Positions 9,391 through 18,092 of a DNA stretch of 49,854 nt are shown piece by piece; positions within the stretch are counted from its first letter, which is position 1, and each line of letters begins with the position of its first letter. The position numbers and the translations under genes were made by a program. Where the stretch lies: assembly GCA_937911865.1 (NCBI GenBank), contig CALDSK010000080.1:1-49854 (forward strand), written 5' to 3'. The notes beneath the pieces were generated by a model, which worked only from the letters and a program-made list of their open reading frames with translations, was not told the origin of the DNA and made no database searches. The DNA is from an uncultured Synechococcus sp. (GTDB lineage: Bacteria; Cyanobacteriota; Cyanobacteriia; Phormidesmidales; Phormidesmidaceae).

Positions 9391-9409
9391 GAGAATGAAT
9401 CTAATCTAA
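9391..9409 (+). promoter_or_regulatory. Possible Fur-like box before isiA-psaL
   Basis: The string GAGAATGAATCTAATC resembles the 5' half of the Fur consensus (GATAATGAT) and then diverges. It lies roughly 110 bases upstream of the start, where a regulated promoter would be expected. Support rests on partial similarity and on the known Fur control of isiA genes. Confidence 0.3.
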
Positions 9410-9517
9410 ACAGTATGCGCTGTTGACTTTTATTCTCGATAGAAAACACTCAATGGATTAGTCAATGGTTCATTTCCACCAACTCTATTCGACTACACTC
9501 ATCTGCGAGAAATATCC

Positions 9518-11005
9518 ATGCAAACTTATGGCAATCTCGATACCGTTAGGAACAATTTTGACAATCAAGGGTGGCTATCAGGCAACGCTCGATTAACTAA
9601 CTTATCCGGATATCTGCTAGGTGCTCACATTGCTCATGCAGGGCTAATTGTGTTTTGGGCAGGGGCAATGACGCTGTTCGAAATCAGCCAGTTTAACCCA
9701 GCACAGCCGATGTACGAGCAAGGATTCATTTTGTTGCCTCATCTGGCATCTCTAGGGCTAGGCGTAGGCGCCAATGGGGCTGTGATAGACACCTACCCTT
9801 ACTTTGTTGTTGGTTCGATTCATCTGATTTCTTCAGCCGTACTGGGAGCAGGTGGGTTGTTTCACGTTTTTCGCGGCCCTGCCGTGCTACCCAAAGGTGA
9901 TAACGCCATTGGATTTTTTGCCTACGATTGGAAAGATCCTGACAAGATATCGACCATTATGGGTATCCACATTTTGTTGTTGGGTGTGGGCGCTTGGCTA
10001 TTAGTTTTCAAGGCAATGTTTTGGGGAGGGCTGTACGACCCACAGGTAGCCGATGTTAGAGTCGTCACTGAACCTACGCTGAGTTCTGCCAGAATCTTCG
10101 GCTATCTGATAGGACGCTGGGGTTCAGAAGGATTAGCCGCTGTTAACAACCTAGAAGATGTTGTAGGCGGTCACATCTGGATCGGTAGCCTGTGCATTTT
10201 GGGCGGTTTTTGGCATATGGCAACTAAGCCTTTGCCCTGGGCAAAGCGCTTTTTAACATGGTCAGGAGAAGCCTACTTGTCTTATAGTTTGGGCGCACTG
10301 GCCTACATGGGTGTGCTGGCAGCTTATTTTGTCACCGTTAATGACACGGTTTATCCCGAAGTCTTTTATGGTCCAGTTGGTGAGCTAAGAACGCTGACAG
10401 GAGACGTCACGCTTAGAGGGTCTCTGGCATTCTCTCATATCTTCTTGAGTGCTCTGTTCTTGACCGGACATTGGTGGCATGCTTTCCGTGCTCGCGCCGA
10501 TGCTGCTGGCATCAACTTCAAGAAAGACCCTGCGGTTACGCCCGCTAAAGAGACGCTTCAAGGAACGTTGCAAACGCCGCTTAATGCATCTGACCTGAGC
10601 GTGGACTTTATTCGCCAGCTGCCCATTTTAAGAGATAACCTCTCACCTATCCGACGAGGCTTGGAAGTAGGCATGGCGCATGGATACTGGGCAATTGGTC
10701 CGTTCGTGATACTAGGGCCTATGCGCAATACTGACAGCGCGCTGCTAGCTGGCACACTATCTGGCGGCGGCCTGATTGTTATTGGATTTGTCGTTCTGTT
10801 AGGCTACGGACTAGTCTCTTTATCGTCATCTTCTAAAACGCCTGTTTACACCAAAGCTAGGCAAAATGAAGACGTTTTAGAGCTGCCTAAGTCTCTGCGG
10901 AGTGTCGCGGGCTGGCGTCAGTTCTCTTTCGGCTTTTTGATTGGTGGGCTAGGCGGCGCGGTATTCGCAGCTTCGTTGCTAGATGCCTGGAGCCGATTTC
11001 ACTAA
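9518..11005 (+). CDS. IsiA (CP43')-PsaL fusion chlorophyll antenna protein
   Basis: The 495-residue protein joins two photosynthetic domains. Residues 1-345 are a six-helix chlorophyll-binding antenna of the IsiA/Pcb family, with [20 protein letters not shown] near the N-terminus and His-rich helices ([28 protein letters not shown]). Residues 350-495 are PsaL-like: [37 protein letters not shown] and a final membrane helix. Such fusions (IsiA4 of Leptolyngbya JSC-1, and a homologue in the Anabaena 7120 isiA cluster) are iron-stress antennae; IsiA4 was found with monomeric PSI. The PsaL domain could occupy the PSI PsaL site and so block trimer formation. A CpcL-type linker gene follows 79 bases downstream. 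It is not PSII CP43, because the large lumenal loop is absent. Confidence 0.93.
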   Translation: MQTYGNLDTVRNNFDNQGWLSGNARLTNLSGYLLGAHIAHAGLIVFWAGAMTLFEISQFNPAQPMYEQGFILLPHLASLGLGVGANGAVIDTYPYFVVGSIHLISSAVLGAGGLFHVFRGPAVLPKGDNAIGFFAYDWKDPDKISTIMGIHILLLGVGAWLLVFKAMFWGGLYDPQVADVRVVTEPTLSSARIFGYLIGRWGSEGLAAVNNLEDVVGGHIWIGSLCILGGFWHMATKPLPWAKRFLTWSGEAYLSYSLGALAYMGVLAAYFVTVNDTVYPEVFYGPVGELRTLTGDVTLRGSLAFSHIFLSALFLTGHWWHAFRARADAAGINFKKDPAVTPAKETLQGTLQTPLNASDLSVDFIRQLPILRDNLSPIRRGLEVGMAHGYWAIGPFVILGPMRNTDSALLAGTLSGGGLIVIGFVVLLGYGLVSLSSSSKTPVYTKARQNEDVLELPKSLRSVAGWRQFSFGFLIGGLGGAVFAASLLDAWSRFH

Positions 11006-11022
11006 TTTACTTTGACCAGCTA

Positions 11023-11051
11023 ATTAGCCAGTGCTAATAGCACTGGCTAAT
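11023..11051 (+). promoter_or_regulatory. 12-bp perfect stem-loop between isiA-psaL and cpcL
   Basis: ATTAGCCAGTGC (11023-11034) and its exact complement (11040-11051) enclose loop TAATA; a weak tract (CAATATTTTT) follows after one base. Set 17 bases after the isiA-psaL stop, it could be a partial terminator or an mRNA-stabilising hairpin that makes the antenna message more abundant than cpcL. Differential expression by such hairpins is known in the cpc operons of cyanobacteria. Confidence 0.75.
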
Positions 11052-11084
11052 CAATATTTTTGAACGAGGTTTTAACAAGATCTT

Positions 11085-11798
11085 ATGGCACTATCAACCC
11101 TGTCCTACCCACCTACCAGTCAAAATCAGCGAGTAGCTAATTTCACTGTCGGAAACGATGAACAGCCTTACATTTACGACTCAGCTGTCTTGCTTTCTGC
11201 TAGTGAAAAAGACGAGTTAATTCAAGCGGCTTATCGGCAGGTGTTTCACGAGCAGCAAATGCTGCAAAACTACCGTCAGACTTTTCTAGAGTCTCAGTTT
11301 CGAGCTAATCAAATAACAACTCAAGATTTTGTGACTGGGCTAGCAACGTCTGATGCGTTTAGACGGTTAAACTACGAAAGCAACAACAACTATCGCTTTG
11401 TAGAGATTTGTATTCAACGCATTTTAGGTCGCGAGACATTTAACGAGAAAGAGAAGATCGCCTGGTCGATTGTAGTAGCCACTCAAGGCATGAGCGCGTT
11501 TATTGATGCTCTATTCAACAGTGAAGAGTATCAGGAGAACTTTGGCGATTCGATTGTGCCCTATCAGCGATCGCGCATCTTACCAAAACAAAGCCAAGGA
11601 CAGCTACCGTTCGCCCGAACGGCTCGCTACGATCAGCGCGATCGCCCCGATCTAGTCACAAAGCCTAGCGGGATATTTTTCAACACAGTCGACATGTCAG
11701 AAGTAGGAGATATCGGCAGCGGTATTCTGATCTCTGCCCTCGCTGCGTTAATCGTGATTGCCCTAATTCTGGTTCTTAGCTCAGCAGCGAGTTTGTAA
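11085..11798 (+). CDS. cpcL: CpcL-type phycobilisome rod linker with membrane anchor
   Basis: The 237-residue protein carries one phycobilisome linker domain (about 18-165) with CpcG-family hallmarks: SSQNQRV-like start (TSQNQRVANF), YRQVFHEQQ, FRRLNYESNNNYRFVE and ILGRETFNEKEKIAWSIV. The C-terminus (about 213-234) is a hydrophobic helix of Leu, Ile, Ala and Val. That tail, with the short length, marks the CpcL (CpcG2) subtype, which ties phycocyanin rods without a core to PSI in the thylakoid membrane; the ordinary rod-core linker CpcG1 lacks it. It follows the IsiA-PsaL fusion on the same strand, after a hairpin and a GAGG ribosome binding site at 11066-11069. In Leptolyngbya JSC-1 an isiA4-cpcG2 pair lies in an iron-stress cluster, so the same role is likely here. 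Confidence 0.92.
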   Translation: MALSTLSYPPTSQNQRVANFTVGNDEQPYIYDSAVLLSASEKDELIQAAYRQVFHEQQMLQNYRQTFLESQFRANQITTQDFVTGLATSDAFRRLNYESNNNYRFVEICIQRILGRETFNEKEKIAWSIVVATQGMSAFIDALFNSEEYQENFGDSIVPYQRSRILPKQSQGQLPFARTARYDQRDRPDLVTKPSGIFFNTVDMSEVGDIGSGILISALAALIVIALILVLSSAASL

Positions 11799-11814
11799 GG
11801 CCATACCCCAAGCG

Positions 11815-12186
11815 CTACCAGCCCAAGACAGTTCTAATTTCGTCCGCTAAGCTCAGCGGACGAAACGGCTTGGTAAAAACCGTTACCACCTGCTCAGGAT
11901 CAACGCCCGTTTGAGTCAGCGGCTCTTGCTTTGCAGTCATCAAAATCACAGCAATTGACTGAGTTTTCGGATTTGCCTTTAGCGCGGCTAGCGTAGCCTT
12001 ACCATCCATATCTGGCATCATCATATCGAGCAAAATCAGGTCGGGAACTTTCTCAGCGGACACATCTAGCGCCTGCTGACCCGAACCAGCCTGTAGCAAC
12101 ACCCAGTCCGTCTTCATCTGTAGACCCAGAGTGGCGATCGCTAAAGCATCTTCCTCATCATCGACAATCAGCACTGTTTTAGACAT
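11815..12186 (-). CDS. Single-domain response regulator (CheY-like)
   Basis: The 123-residue protein is a lone receiver domain: acidic pocket VDDEED, phospho-acceptor D54 in LILLDMMMPDMDG, the conserved Thr in ILMTA, and Lys in the FTKPFRP motif. I chose the ATG at 12186 because a GAGGG ribosome binding site lies a few bases upstream and the receiver fold starts immediately (MSKTVLIVDD); a longer frame to 12279 adds only unconserved residues. It is the last gene of the minus-strand signalling block and probably receives phosphate from one of the two kinases upstream. With no output domain, it acts by protein contact or as a phosphate sink. Confidence 0.88.
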   Translation of the reverse strand: MSKTVLIVDDEEDALAIATLGLQMKTDWVLLQAGSGQQALDVSAEKVPDLILLDMMMPDMDGKATLAALKANPKTQSIAVILMTAKQEPLTQTGVDPEQVVTVFTKPFRPLSLADEIRTVLGW

Positions 12187-12282
12187 AAGCCACCCTCTTA
12201 AAATCTCTTGCGCCGTCCATGCAAATCTCCAGTCCATGTAAGTCTCTATGCGAACTCTTGACTTAGCTATCGCCTTCAACCG

Positions 12283-13857
12283 CTACTCAACCGGCAGCCG
12301 CACGTGAAAAGTACTGCCTTCACCCACAGCGCTCTCTGCCCAAATGCTGCCATTATGTTGTTTCAAAATCTTGCGGCAAATCGCCAATCCCAAACCGGTT
12401 CCTCCCTTTTTACGAGCGTCAGAGGCATCCACCTGCTGAAATCGTTCGAATATACTTTCTAACCGATCGGGCGGAATACCTCGCCCCTGATCAATCACGC
12501 GAATATGTAAAATATCATCCGGCTCTAAAGCAGCTGTCAGCAAAATAGTTCCACCAGGAAGCGAAAATTTTATAGCGTTGCTCAAAAGATTAGTCAGCGT
12601 TTGAAGAATGCGATCGCAATCGACAAACACCGGCACAGAAACAGCCTGAACGTGCAGCGTCACATCAGCCTCATCGGCCATCGCCCGCATTGCGTCTACC
12701 GTCTGAGCAAACAAGTCTTCAATATTACAGTGGGTCCGATTCAATCGGGTCTCTCCCGACTTTAGCCGCTCCAAGTCAAGAATGTCATTCACCAGGCGAA
12801 TCAGCCGCTCAGCGTTTGTTGTTGCTACCGAGAGAATCTGAGCGCCCTGCTCACTCAGCTCACCTAGCTCACCCGTACTGAGCAAATCGAGAGCACCCAC
12901 CATTGAATGCATCGGCGTGCGCAGCTCGTGGCTAACAACAGAAATAAACTCATTTTCAATTCGCTTACGCTCAGTAATATCATTAATAATATTCAAAACG
13001 CAGGATTCACCATGCAGCGTAATTCGCTCCAGCGAAATCAGCACTGTGCGGTACTCGCCTTTTTGAGTTCGGCACTCTAGCTCCTGACTCTCGCACCGCG
13101 TTCCCTGCGCAAGCTGTGAAATAGCCGACTGATAAAGCGCTGGCTCTGGCCACAGCTTTAGATCGGCGGTTGTTCGATCTAAAATCGCAGCCTTAGCATA
13201 GCCCGTTAGTCGCATAAAGCTAGGATTCACCGCTAGAAACCGATAGTCTCGTAACGTTGTAATCGCAATTGGGCTAGGGCTAGCTAAAAAAGACTTTTCA
13301 AAGGTTTCTTCCGCACGGCGGCGATCGCTAATTTCCTGCTGTAGCCGTAAGTTTTGAGCCTGTTGCTCTAGCTGTAAGCGCCGTAGGGTGAGGTGAGTGC
13401 GAATACGCGCCAAGACTTCTTCTATCTGAAAAGGCTTTGTAATAAAGTCAACGCCGCCAACGTTAAAGGCCCTCACTTTATCGAGCACATCGCCCAGCGC
13501 GCTGATAAAAATAACAGGAATATCACAAGTGCTCTCGTTGGCTTTTAGCTGCTCGCACACTTCATAGCCGTTCATTTCTGGCATGTTTATATCCAGCAGA
13601 ATCAGATCGGGCGGGGCAGCGATCGCACCGCGTATACCCGTTACCCCTTTAGTCACACTGCGCACCTTATAATTCCGCTCGTTCAGCAGGGTCGATAGCA
13701 GATGCAGGTTTTCAGGCGTGTCATCAATCACCAAGATATCGGCTCGAACCGCTTTCTTTTGAACCGTTTGAGGCGACGGTGCTGAAGCAGACATTAAAGA
13801 AAATGACGAAGACGATGGATCAGGCATAGGTTTGAGTAAGCGTGATAAGTTCATCAA
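12283..13857 (-). CDS. REC-PAS-histidine kinase
   Basis: The 524-residue cytoplasmic protein has an N-terminal receiver (about 38-155; D89 in LILLDINMPEMNG), a short coiled coil, one PAS domain (about 180-300), a DHp domain with H310 in SHELRTPMHSM, and an intact ATPase (NLLSNAIKF, DQGRGIP, GGTGLGLA). A receiver ahead of a kinase marks an intermediate of a phosphorelay: the receiver, phosphorylated by another kinase, can gate the kinase activity. Its start at 13857 overlaps the end of the preceding hybrid kinase by 38 bases; a start at 13827 would reduce this to 8. Either way the two are translationally linked, and the upstream kinase is a plausible donor. Confidence 0.88.
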   Translation of the reverse strand: MMNLSRLLKPMPDPSSSSFSLMSASAPSPQTVQKKAVRADILVIDDTPENLHLLSTLLNERNYKVRSVTKGVTGIRGAIAAPPDLILLDINMPEMNGYEVCEQLKANESTCDIPVIFISALGDVLDKVRAFNVGGVDFITKPFQIEEVLARIRTHLTLRRLQLEQQAQNLRLQQEISDRRRAEETFEKSFLASPSPIAITTLRDYRFLAVNPSFMRLTGYAKAAILDRTTADLKLWPEPALYQSAISQLAQGTRCESQELECRTQKGEYRTVLISLERITLHGESCVLNIINDITERKRIENEFISVVSHELRTPMHSMVGALDLLSTGELGELSEQGAQILSVATTNAERLIRLVNDILDLERLKSGETRLNRTHCNIEDLFAQTVDAMRAMADEADVTLHVQAVSVPVFVDCDRILQTLTNLLSNAIKFSLPGGTILLTAALEPDDILHIRVIDQGRGIPPDRLESIFERFQQVDASDARKKGGTGLGLAICRKILKQHNGSIWAESAVGEGSTFHVRLPVE

Positions 13858-16453
13858 AACAAAAATCTTGCACCAGCTGAGACAGCGATAATTTCAACTG
13901 CTGGTGTTCTATCGGAATTTGCGCTATCAGCTGACCTAGCGCTTCGCTATCGACTTCTACAGCAGCCTGATGACACTGAGCTAGCCAGGCTGCAGGCATA
14001 ACGGCCATCATTTCTGGCTGCAGCGAAAGCTGCGATCGCTCACCAGCAGTGTCTGTTGTGACCACTGCCAACTGATCAACAGATAGCTCTCTCTGGTACT
14101 GATACTGCACGCCTAGGTGCTCGGCCATTTTCTCAAAAATCAGGCAAGTCTCAAAAGGTTTACGCACAAAATCATCGCAGCCACAGGCCAACACCGCCGC
14201 TTTCTCTTTCTCAAAAACATTCGCTGTAATTGCAATAATTTTTGTCGGCGGCTCCAGCGCTCGAATCTGCCGGGTTGCCTCATAGCCATCCATCACAGGC
14301 ATATGCATATCCATCCAAATCAGATGTGGCTGCCAGGCCTTAAAAGCTTCAATCGCTGCGGCGCCGTTATTAGCGGTTTGTACCTCAAAGCCCACCTGAC
14401 TCAGCAGTGCAACCATCAGCTGCCGCGCAGAAAAAATGTCTTCAACCACCAGTACGCGGTAAGTAGGCTGTCCGGGTGCGAGCGCTACCACCTCGCCAGC
14501 CGCTCTCTCTATTCGCTCTTCGGGCGTTGCCAGCTGTGCCTGAATCGAAAAAGAAAATATCGAACCCGCGTCTACTACGCTTTGCACTGTAATTTCTCCG
14601 CCTAGCATGCCAGCAAACCGCTGGCTAATCGCCAACCCCAACCCCGTTCCTTGCTGCGCACTGCGCGTTCTAGAAGACTGGAAAAAAGGATCGAACAAAT
14701 AGGGCAGCTCTACAGCAGGAATACCTACGCCCGTATCTTGAACAACAAACGAAATCACAGCATCTACGTCCGCCGATCTAGTGGAACCAGCAGCTTTTTC
14801 GACACCTTTTTCGACACCTTTTTCGGTAGCGACAGCGTCACGACTCACCGACAGTTTCACCCAGCCAGCCTGAGTAAACTTAATCGCATTCCCTACCAAA
14901 TTTACCAGTACCTGCCGCAGCTTCACCTCATCGGTCTTAATAAATTGCGGCACCTGCGGATCGATATCTACCCGTAGCTGAATCGCCTTCGACTCAGCCC
15001 GCATCCGCAGCATTTCTTCAAGCGTCAGCAGCAGATAGCGCAAATCAAAACAAACCGGTGCAAACGTCGTACGACCCGCCTCTATTTTTGACATCGACAG
15101 CACGTCGTTGATCAAATTCAACAGATGCTCACCGCTGCGACTAATAATTCCAAGATACTCATTCTGAGTAGAAGCTTGAAAAGCAGAAGACTGAGAAACA
15201 AAAGACTGAGAAACAGAAGATTGAAAGGCATAGCGGCGGCTTTCTCGCCGCATTAGCTGAGTAAAGCCCAAAATCGCGTTTAGCGGCGTGCGCAGCTCAT
15301 GACTCATATTCGCCAAAAACTCACTCTTCGCCCGGTTAGCACTATTAGCAACATCAGCAGTCTTCTCTAGCTGTTGGCTATAGGTCTCAATTTGCTGACG
15401 AGAAGCACTGAGCTGCCGTGCCAAGCGCCCCACACCCAGCAGCAAAATTGCCGTAGCGCCCAAACTCACCACCACAATCGTAGTCGCCAGGGCCCGCGCT
15501 GGCGCAAACGCTTCTGCTCGCTCTATTTCTGCGAGCAAAGCAATGTCTTGACCCGCCAGCCACCGATAAACGCCAATAACGGTCTGACCAGCATAATTCT
15601 GATAGACGCCCTCGCCATTCTGAGCGCGAAAGGCCCTTTCAATCCCCAGGCTCATTGGCCCATCAGGCGGTGGCAAGAGCGTATCTGGGCGAGCCAAAAA
15701 GGCTGGCTGGTTAAGAAGAGACCCCACCAGATAAGTTTCGCCCGTTTCCGCTAGCCCGCTGTGCTCCGAAATAATGTCATCAATCCGCTTCAGGTTCAAA
15801 TCTGCCAGCAGCATGCCCTGACGGCTGTTATCTACATCAAAAAACTTGCTGGCATAGGTAATAGCAGGGCCGCCCGCTTGCGGAGAAACATAGAAATTTG
15901 GCGCAAAGTTCTCACCAGCAACAACGCTTTCAAGCACCGTCAAATTAGCTGAGATTTCGTACGTACCGACCCGATCGGGATTGGTCGATAAAATGATTTG
16001 ATTCGCCTTGTTTTGAATTGAAAGCTCAGTAAACTTAGGCTTATTCTGCTTAATTTCAGCAAAGTAGTCAGAAACTCTGCTGTAGGCAGCCTGATAGACA
16101 GCAGAATCAGCTGGCTCGCTAAATAGAACTTGAATATCAGTTGTGACCGTTGGAAACTCAGCAATTAACAAAAAGTCTTCTTCACAAGATTCTAGCCAGC
16201 GAGTAATCTCTTTTTGCTTTAGCGTCGCAATCATGTTCAGCTGGCTGTAGGTAGCATCTGCTAGCGCCTTACGGCCGCAGCCATAGGCAACCGCACCCAC
16301 TAGCGCCACGCTGAGCATCGCTAACAACAAAAAAGAGCGCGCAATCCTAGCCGTAAAGCCAGAAGACTGATTAATAGCTGGATCAACAGTTTGCGCCATA
16401 GCGGGTTTAGAGAATGGCCAAAAACAAGATAAGCCAGGAAACAAACGGCTCAT
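13820..16453 (-). CDS. Membrane hybrid histidine kinase with Cache-like sensor
   Basis: The 877-residue protein has a helix at about 38-57, a periplasmic region of about 260 residues resembling a double Cache sensor, a second helix at about 321-342, then a DHp (H385 in SHELRTPLNAI), an ATPase (NLVGNAIKF, DTGVGIP, QGTGLGLA) and a receiver (about 665-785; D715 in WMDMHMPVMDG). The last 100 residues resemble the Hpt-like tail of cyanobacterial hybrid kinases but lack the Hpt histidine motif. A Ser/Gln-rich run (about 405-427), encoded by 15-bp repeats, interrupts the DHp between the two helices. Its ATG overlaps the stop of the solute-binding protein (ATGA), which suggests the pair senses a bound ligand together. 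Confidence 0.88.
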   Translation of the reverse strand: MSRLFPGLSCFWPFSKPAMAQTVDPAINQSSGFTARIARSFLLLAMLSVALVGAVAYGCGRKALADATYSQLNMIATLKQKEITRWLESCEEDFLLIAEFPTVTTDIQVLFSEPADSAVYQAAYSRVSDYFAEIKQNKPKFTELSIQNKANQIILSTNPDRVGTYEISANLTVLESVVAGENFAPNFYVSPQAGGPAITYASKFFDVDNSRQGMLLADLNLKRIDDIISEHSGLAETGETYLVGSLLNQPAFLARPDTLLPPPDGPMSLGIERAFRAQNGEGVYQNYAGQTVIGVYRWLAGQDIALLAEIERAEAFAPARALATTIVVVSLGATAILLLGVGRLARQLSASRQQIETYSQQLEKTADVANSANRAKSEFLANMSHELRTPLNAILGFTQLMRRESRRYAFQSSVSQSFVSQSSAFQASTQNEYLGIISRSGEHLLNLINDVLSMSKIEAGRTTFAPVCFDLRYLLLTLEEMLRMRAESKAIQLRVDIDPQVPQFIKTDEVKLRQVLVNLVGNAIKFTQAGWVKLSVSRDAVATEKGVEKGVEKAAGSTRSADVDAVISFVVQDTGVGIPAVELPYLFDPFFQSSRTRSAQQGTGLGLAISQRFAGMLGGEITVQSVVDAGSIFSFSIQAQLATPEERIERAAGEVVALAPGQPTYRVLVVEDIFSARQLMVALLSQVGFEVQTANNGAAAIEAFKAWQPHLIWMDMHMPVMDGYEATRQIRALEPPTKIIAITANVFEKEKAAVLACGCDDFVRKPFETCLIFEKMAEHLGVQYQYQRELSVDQLAVVTTDTAGERSQLSLQPEMMAVMPAAWLAQCHQAAVEVDSEALGQLIAQIPIEHQQLKLSLSQLVQDFCFDELITLTQTYA
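14800..14823. repeat. 12-bp coding tandem duplication
   Basis: CGACACCTTTTT occurs at 14800-14811 and 14812-14823, followed by a partial third copy. On the coding strand it encodes repeated Glu-Lys-Gly-Val inside the kinase ATPase domain. Confidence 0.8.
15177..15221. repeat. 15-bp coding tandem repeat in a DHp domain
   Basis: Three diverged 15-bp units (15177-15191, 15192-15206, 15207-15221) encode Ser-Gln-Ser-Phe-Val-like residues between the two DHp helices of the hybrid kinase. Confidence 0.8.
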
Positions 16454-17961
16454 AACTGGCTCTGAAAAATAGATTTAATCTGGGCGATCGCCGCCGTCGC
16501 GGCCTCTTCAGCACTCATATTATTCATCGCGACATCATAGACAGCCTGCCCCCAAACGTTCTGTTCCATCACCATGCCATAGGCCGGATTATACACATTC
16601 TGGAATGGCTGCGTCTGGCCAGCCATCACCGTTTCAACCACAGCAGAAACATGCGGATCGGCCGCATCTTGCCAAAATAGATCGGCTTCAATATGACCAA
16701 TAGAAGGAGGTATATAGCGGCCATAGGAAGCTTTCAAAAAGTCACTCAATACCGCTGGCTGCGTTAAGTAGGTTAAGAAATCTTTGGCGCCTCGCACATT
16801 AGGCGCATCGGCAAACACCACCGCCTGACGAATGCTCACAAAATGGGGCAGCGGCGCTCCATCAGGCTTGTTGGGAAATGGCACTGTCCCCAGCTGTTCT
16901 AAATAGATAGCATCATCATTGCGAACCGCTGCCGGAATAGACATCGTCGGATTGGGTGTCATGACGACAGCGCGGTTGAGAAAGTTTCGGTTATTTTCAG
17001 GATCTAGCCATCTAACGGCCTCGCTAGGCGCATAGCCCGCTTTGTAAAACTGTAAGTACCAGTTCAAGCAATCAACAATACCGGCTTTTACCGTAGGATC
17101 GTCCACTAAAAGCTTGCCTTGCGCATCCACCAGCGTGACATTGTAAGCAGACAGCACATGCTCAAAAATATGATAGGTATCAGACGCGTTTTTAGAGTAC
17201 GGCAAACCAATACTACGCAGACCAGGATACGCCGGAGCGAGATTGTCTTGTACCGTTTGCCAAAAAGCCCAGAAATCGTCCCACTCTGCCGGAATATCCG
17301 CTGGCCTGTAGCCCGCTTCTTGCAGTAAATCTTTCCAGTAGTAAATATGAGTAGTCGACTGGTTGAGCGGCACCGCGTAGTAGCGATCGCCCGCTTTCTC
17401 ACTGCCATAGACCTTTGCAGAGCGTAGTGCCACCTCTGTGTAGCTCTCTAGCAGCGGCGACACCACGTCGCTAACATCTGCAAGTTTGCCGTCCCAGTCA
17501 GAAACGGGATACACCGATTTAGCAGCAAAAAGAATATCAGGCGACTGCCCAGCCTGGCTAAAGCGAAGGGTTCTAGGCGCAATTTCACCTGAATTATAAA
17601 AAGACAGTTCAACTTGCAGATCGCTTTGAGCATTCCAGTCATCGACAACCTTTTGAATAGCCTCATCTTCTTCGGTAACGTAGCCCTTATCCCAAAGAAC
17701 AATCAGTGATTCTTTAGAGGTCCTTGCTGAGATCGTCTCTGAAGTTGTCTCTGAAGTTTTATCTAAGCTCACCGTTGACCCAAAAGGTCCAGAAGAGCAG
17801 GCCACAATCGTTAGTCCAGCAAGCAAAGCTAGCAGGCCATAGCGAATAAAACCGTAATCAAGCGTCTTATAGCGCGTATAGCGCGTAATTTTGTAGTCAA
17901 TGATCCTGCTAACAGCCCTGTAGCCAATAGTTTTAAGCAGACGTCTACAACGCGTTAGCAT
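16450..17961 (-). CDS. Lipoprotein solute-binding protein (ABC family 1) without transporter
   Basis: The 503-residue protein has a lipobox, LTIVAC, with the acylated Cys at residue 55, after a helix preceded by an unusually long basic N-terminus. The mature part is an extracellular solute-binding protein of the sugar/oligosaccharide type (family 1): IVLWDKGYVTEEDEAIQKV, PLNQSTTHIYYWKD, PNPTMSIPA. No ABC permease or ATPase lies within the block. Instead its stop overlaps the ATG of a membrane hybrid kinase. By analogy with binding proteins that serve sensors rather than pumps (such as LuxP with LuxQ), I infer a periplasmic ligand-presenting partner of that kinase. Its ligand is unknown; a sugar is the family default. 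Confidence 0.85.
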   Translation of the reverse strand: MLTRCRRLLKTIGYRAVSRIIDYKITRYTRYKTLDYGFIRYGLLALLAGLTIVACSSGPFGSTVSLDKTSETTSETISARTSKESLIVLWDKGYVTEEDEAIQKVVDDWNAQSDLQVELSFYNSGEIAPRTLRFSQAGQSPDILFAAKSVYPVSDWDGKLADVSDVVSPLLESYTEVALRSAKVYGSEKAGDRYYAVPLNQSTTHIYYWKDLLQEAGYRPADIPAEWDDFWAFWQTVQDNLAPAYPGLRSIGLPYSKNASDTYHIFEHVLSAYNVTLVDAQGKLLVDDPTVKAGIVDCLNWYLQFYKAGYAPSEAVRWLDPENNRNFLNRAVVMTPNPTMSIPAAVRNDDAIYLEQLGTVPFPNKPDGAPLPHFVSIRQAVVFADAPNVRGAKDFLTYLTQPAVLSDFLKASYGRYIPPSIGHIEADLFWQDAADPHVSAVVETVMAGQTQPFQNVYNPAYGMVMEQNVWGQAVYDVAMNNMSAEEAATAAIAQIKSIFQSQL

Positions 17962-18092
17962 GTGCCAAGAAAATTGTCGATCTCTTAAAGCTATACCTGA
18001 GTGCTTATTTTTTCCAGTACTTCATACCTTTTGTAACTATTTAGCAATGTAGCCCTTGAAATATAGCGATTCAAAGCATCAGTAAATCATAG

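Larger units (their letters stand above)
8878..9517. other. 640-base gap between GAF kinase and isiA-psaL
   Basis: I see no convincing gene here. Open frames such as 8904-9110 lack a ribosome binding site and any recognisable protein. The half nearest isiA-psaL is AT-rich and holds the palindromes at 9187-9209 and 9329-9352 and a Fur-like string at 9391-9409. A 12-bp tandem duplication (8899-8922) lies near the kinase start and a HIP1 site at 9144-9151. It probably contains the divergent promoters and a long leader for isiA-psaL. Confidence 0.7.

Noticed and set aside
9518..11005. PsbC (CP43) of photosystem II
   Set aside because: The large lumenal loop between the last two helices is missing and the C-terminus is PsaL-like.
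11085..11798. Ordinary rod-core linker CpcG1
   Set aside because: The C-terminal hydrophobic helix and short length fit the CpcL (CpcG2) subtype.
16450..17961. ABC sugar-uptake operon
   Set aside because: Only the binding protein is present; no permease or ATPase gene exists within the block.
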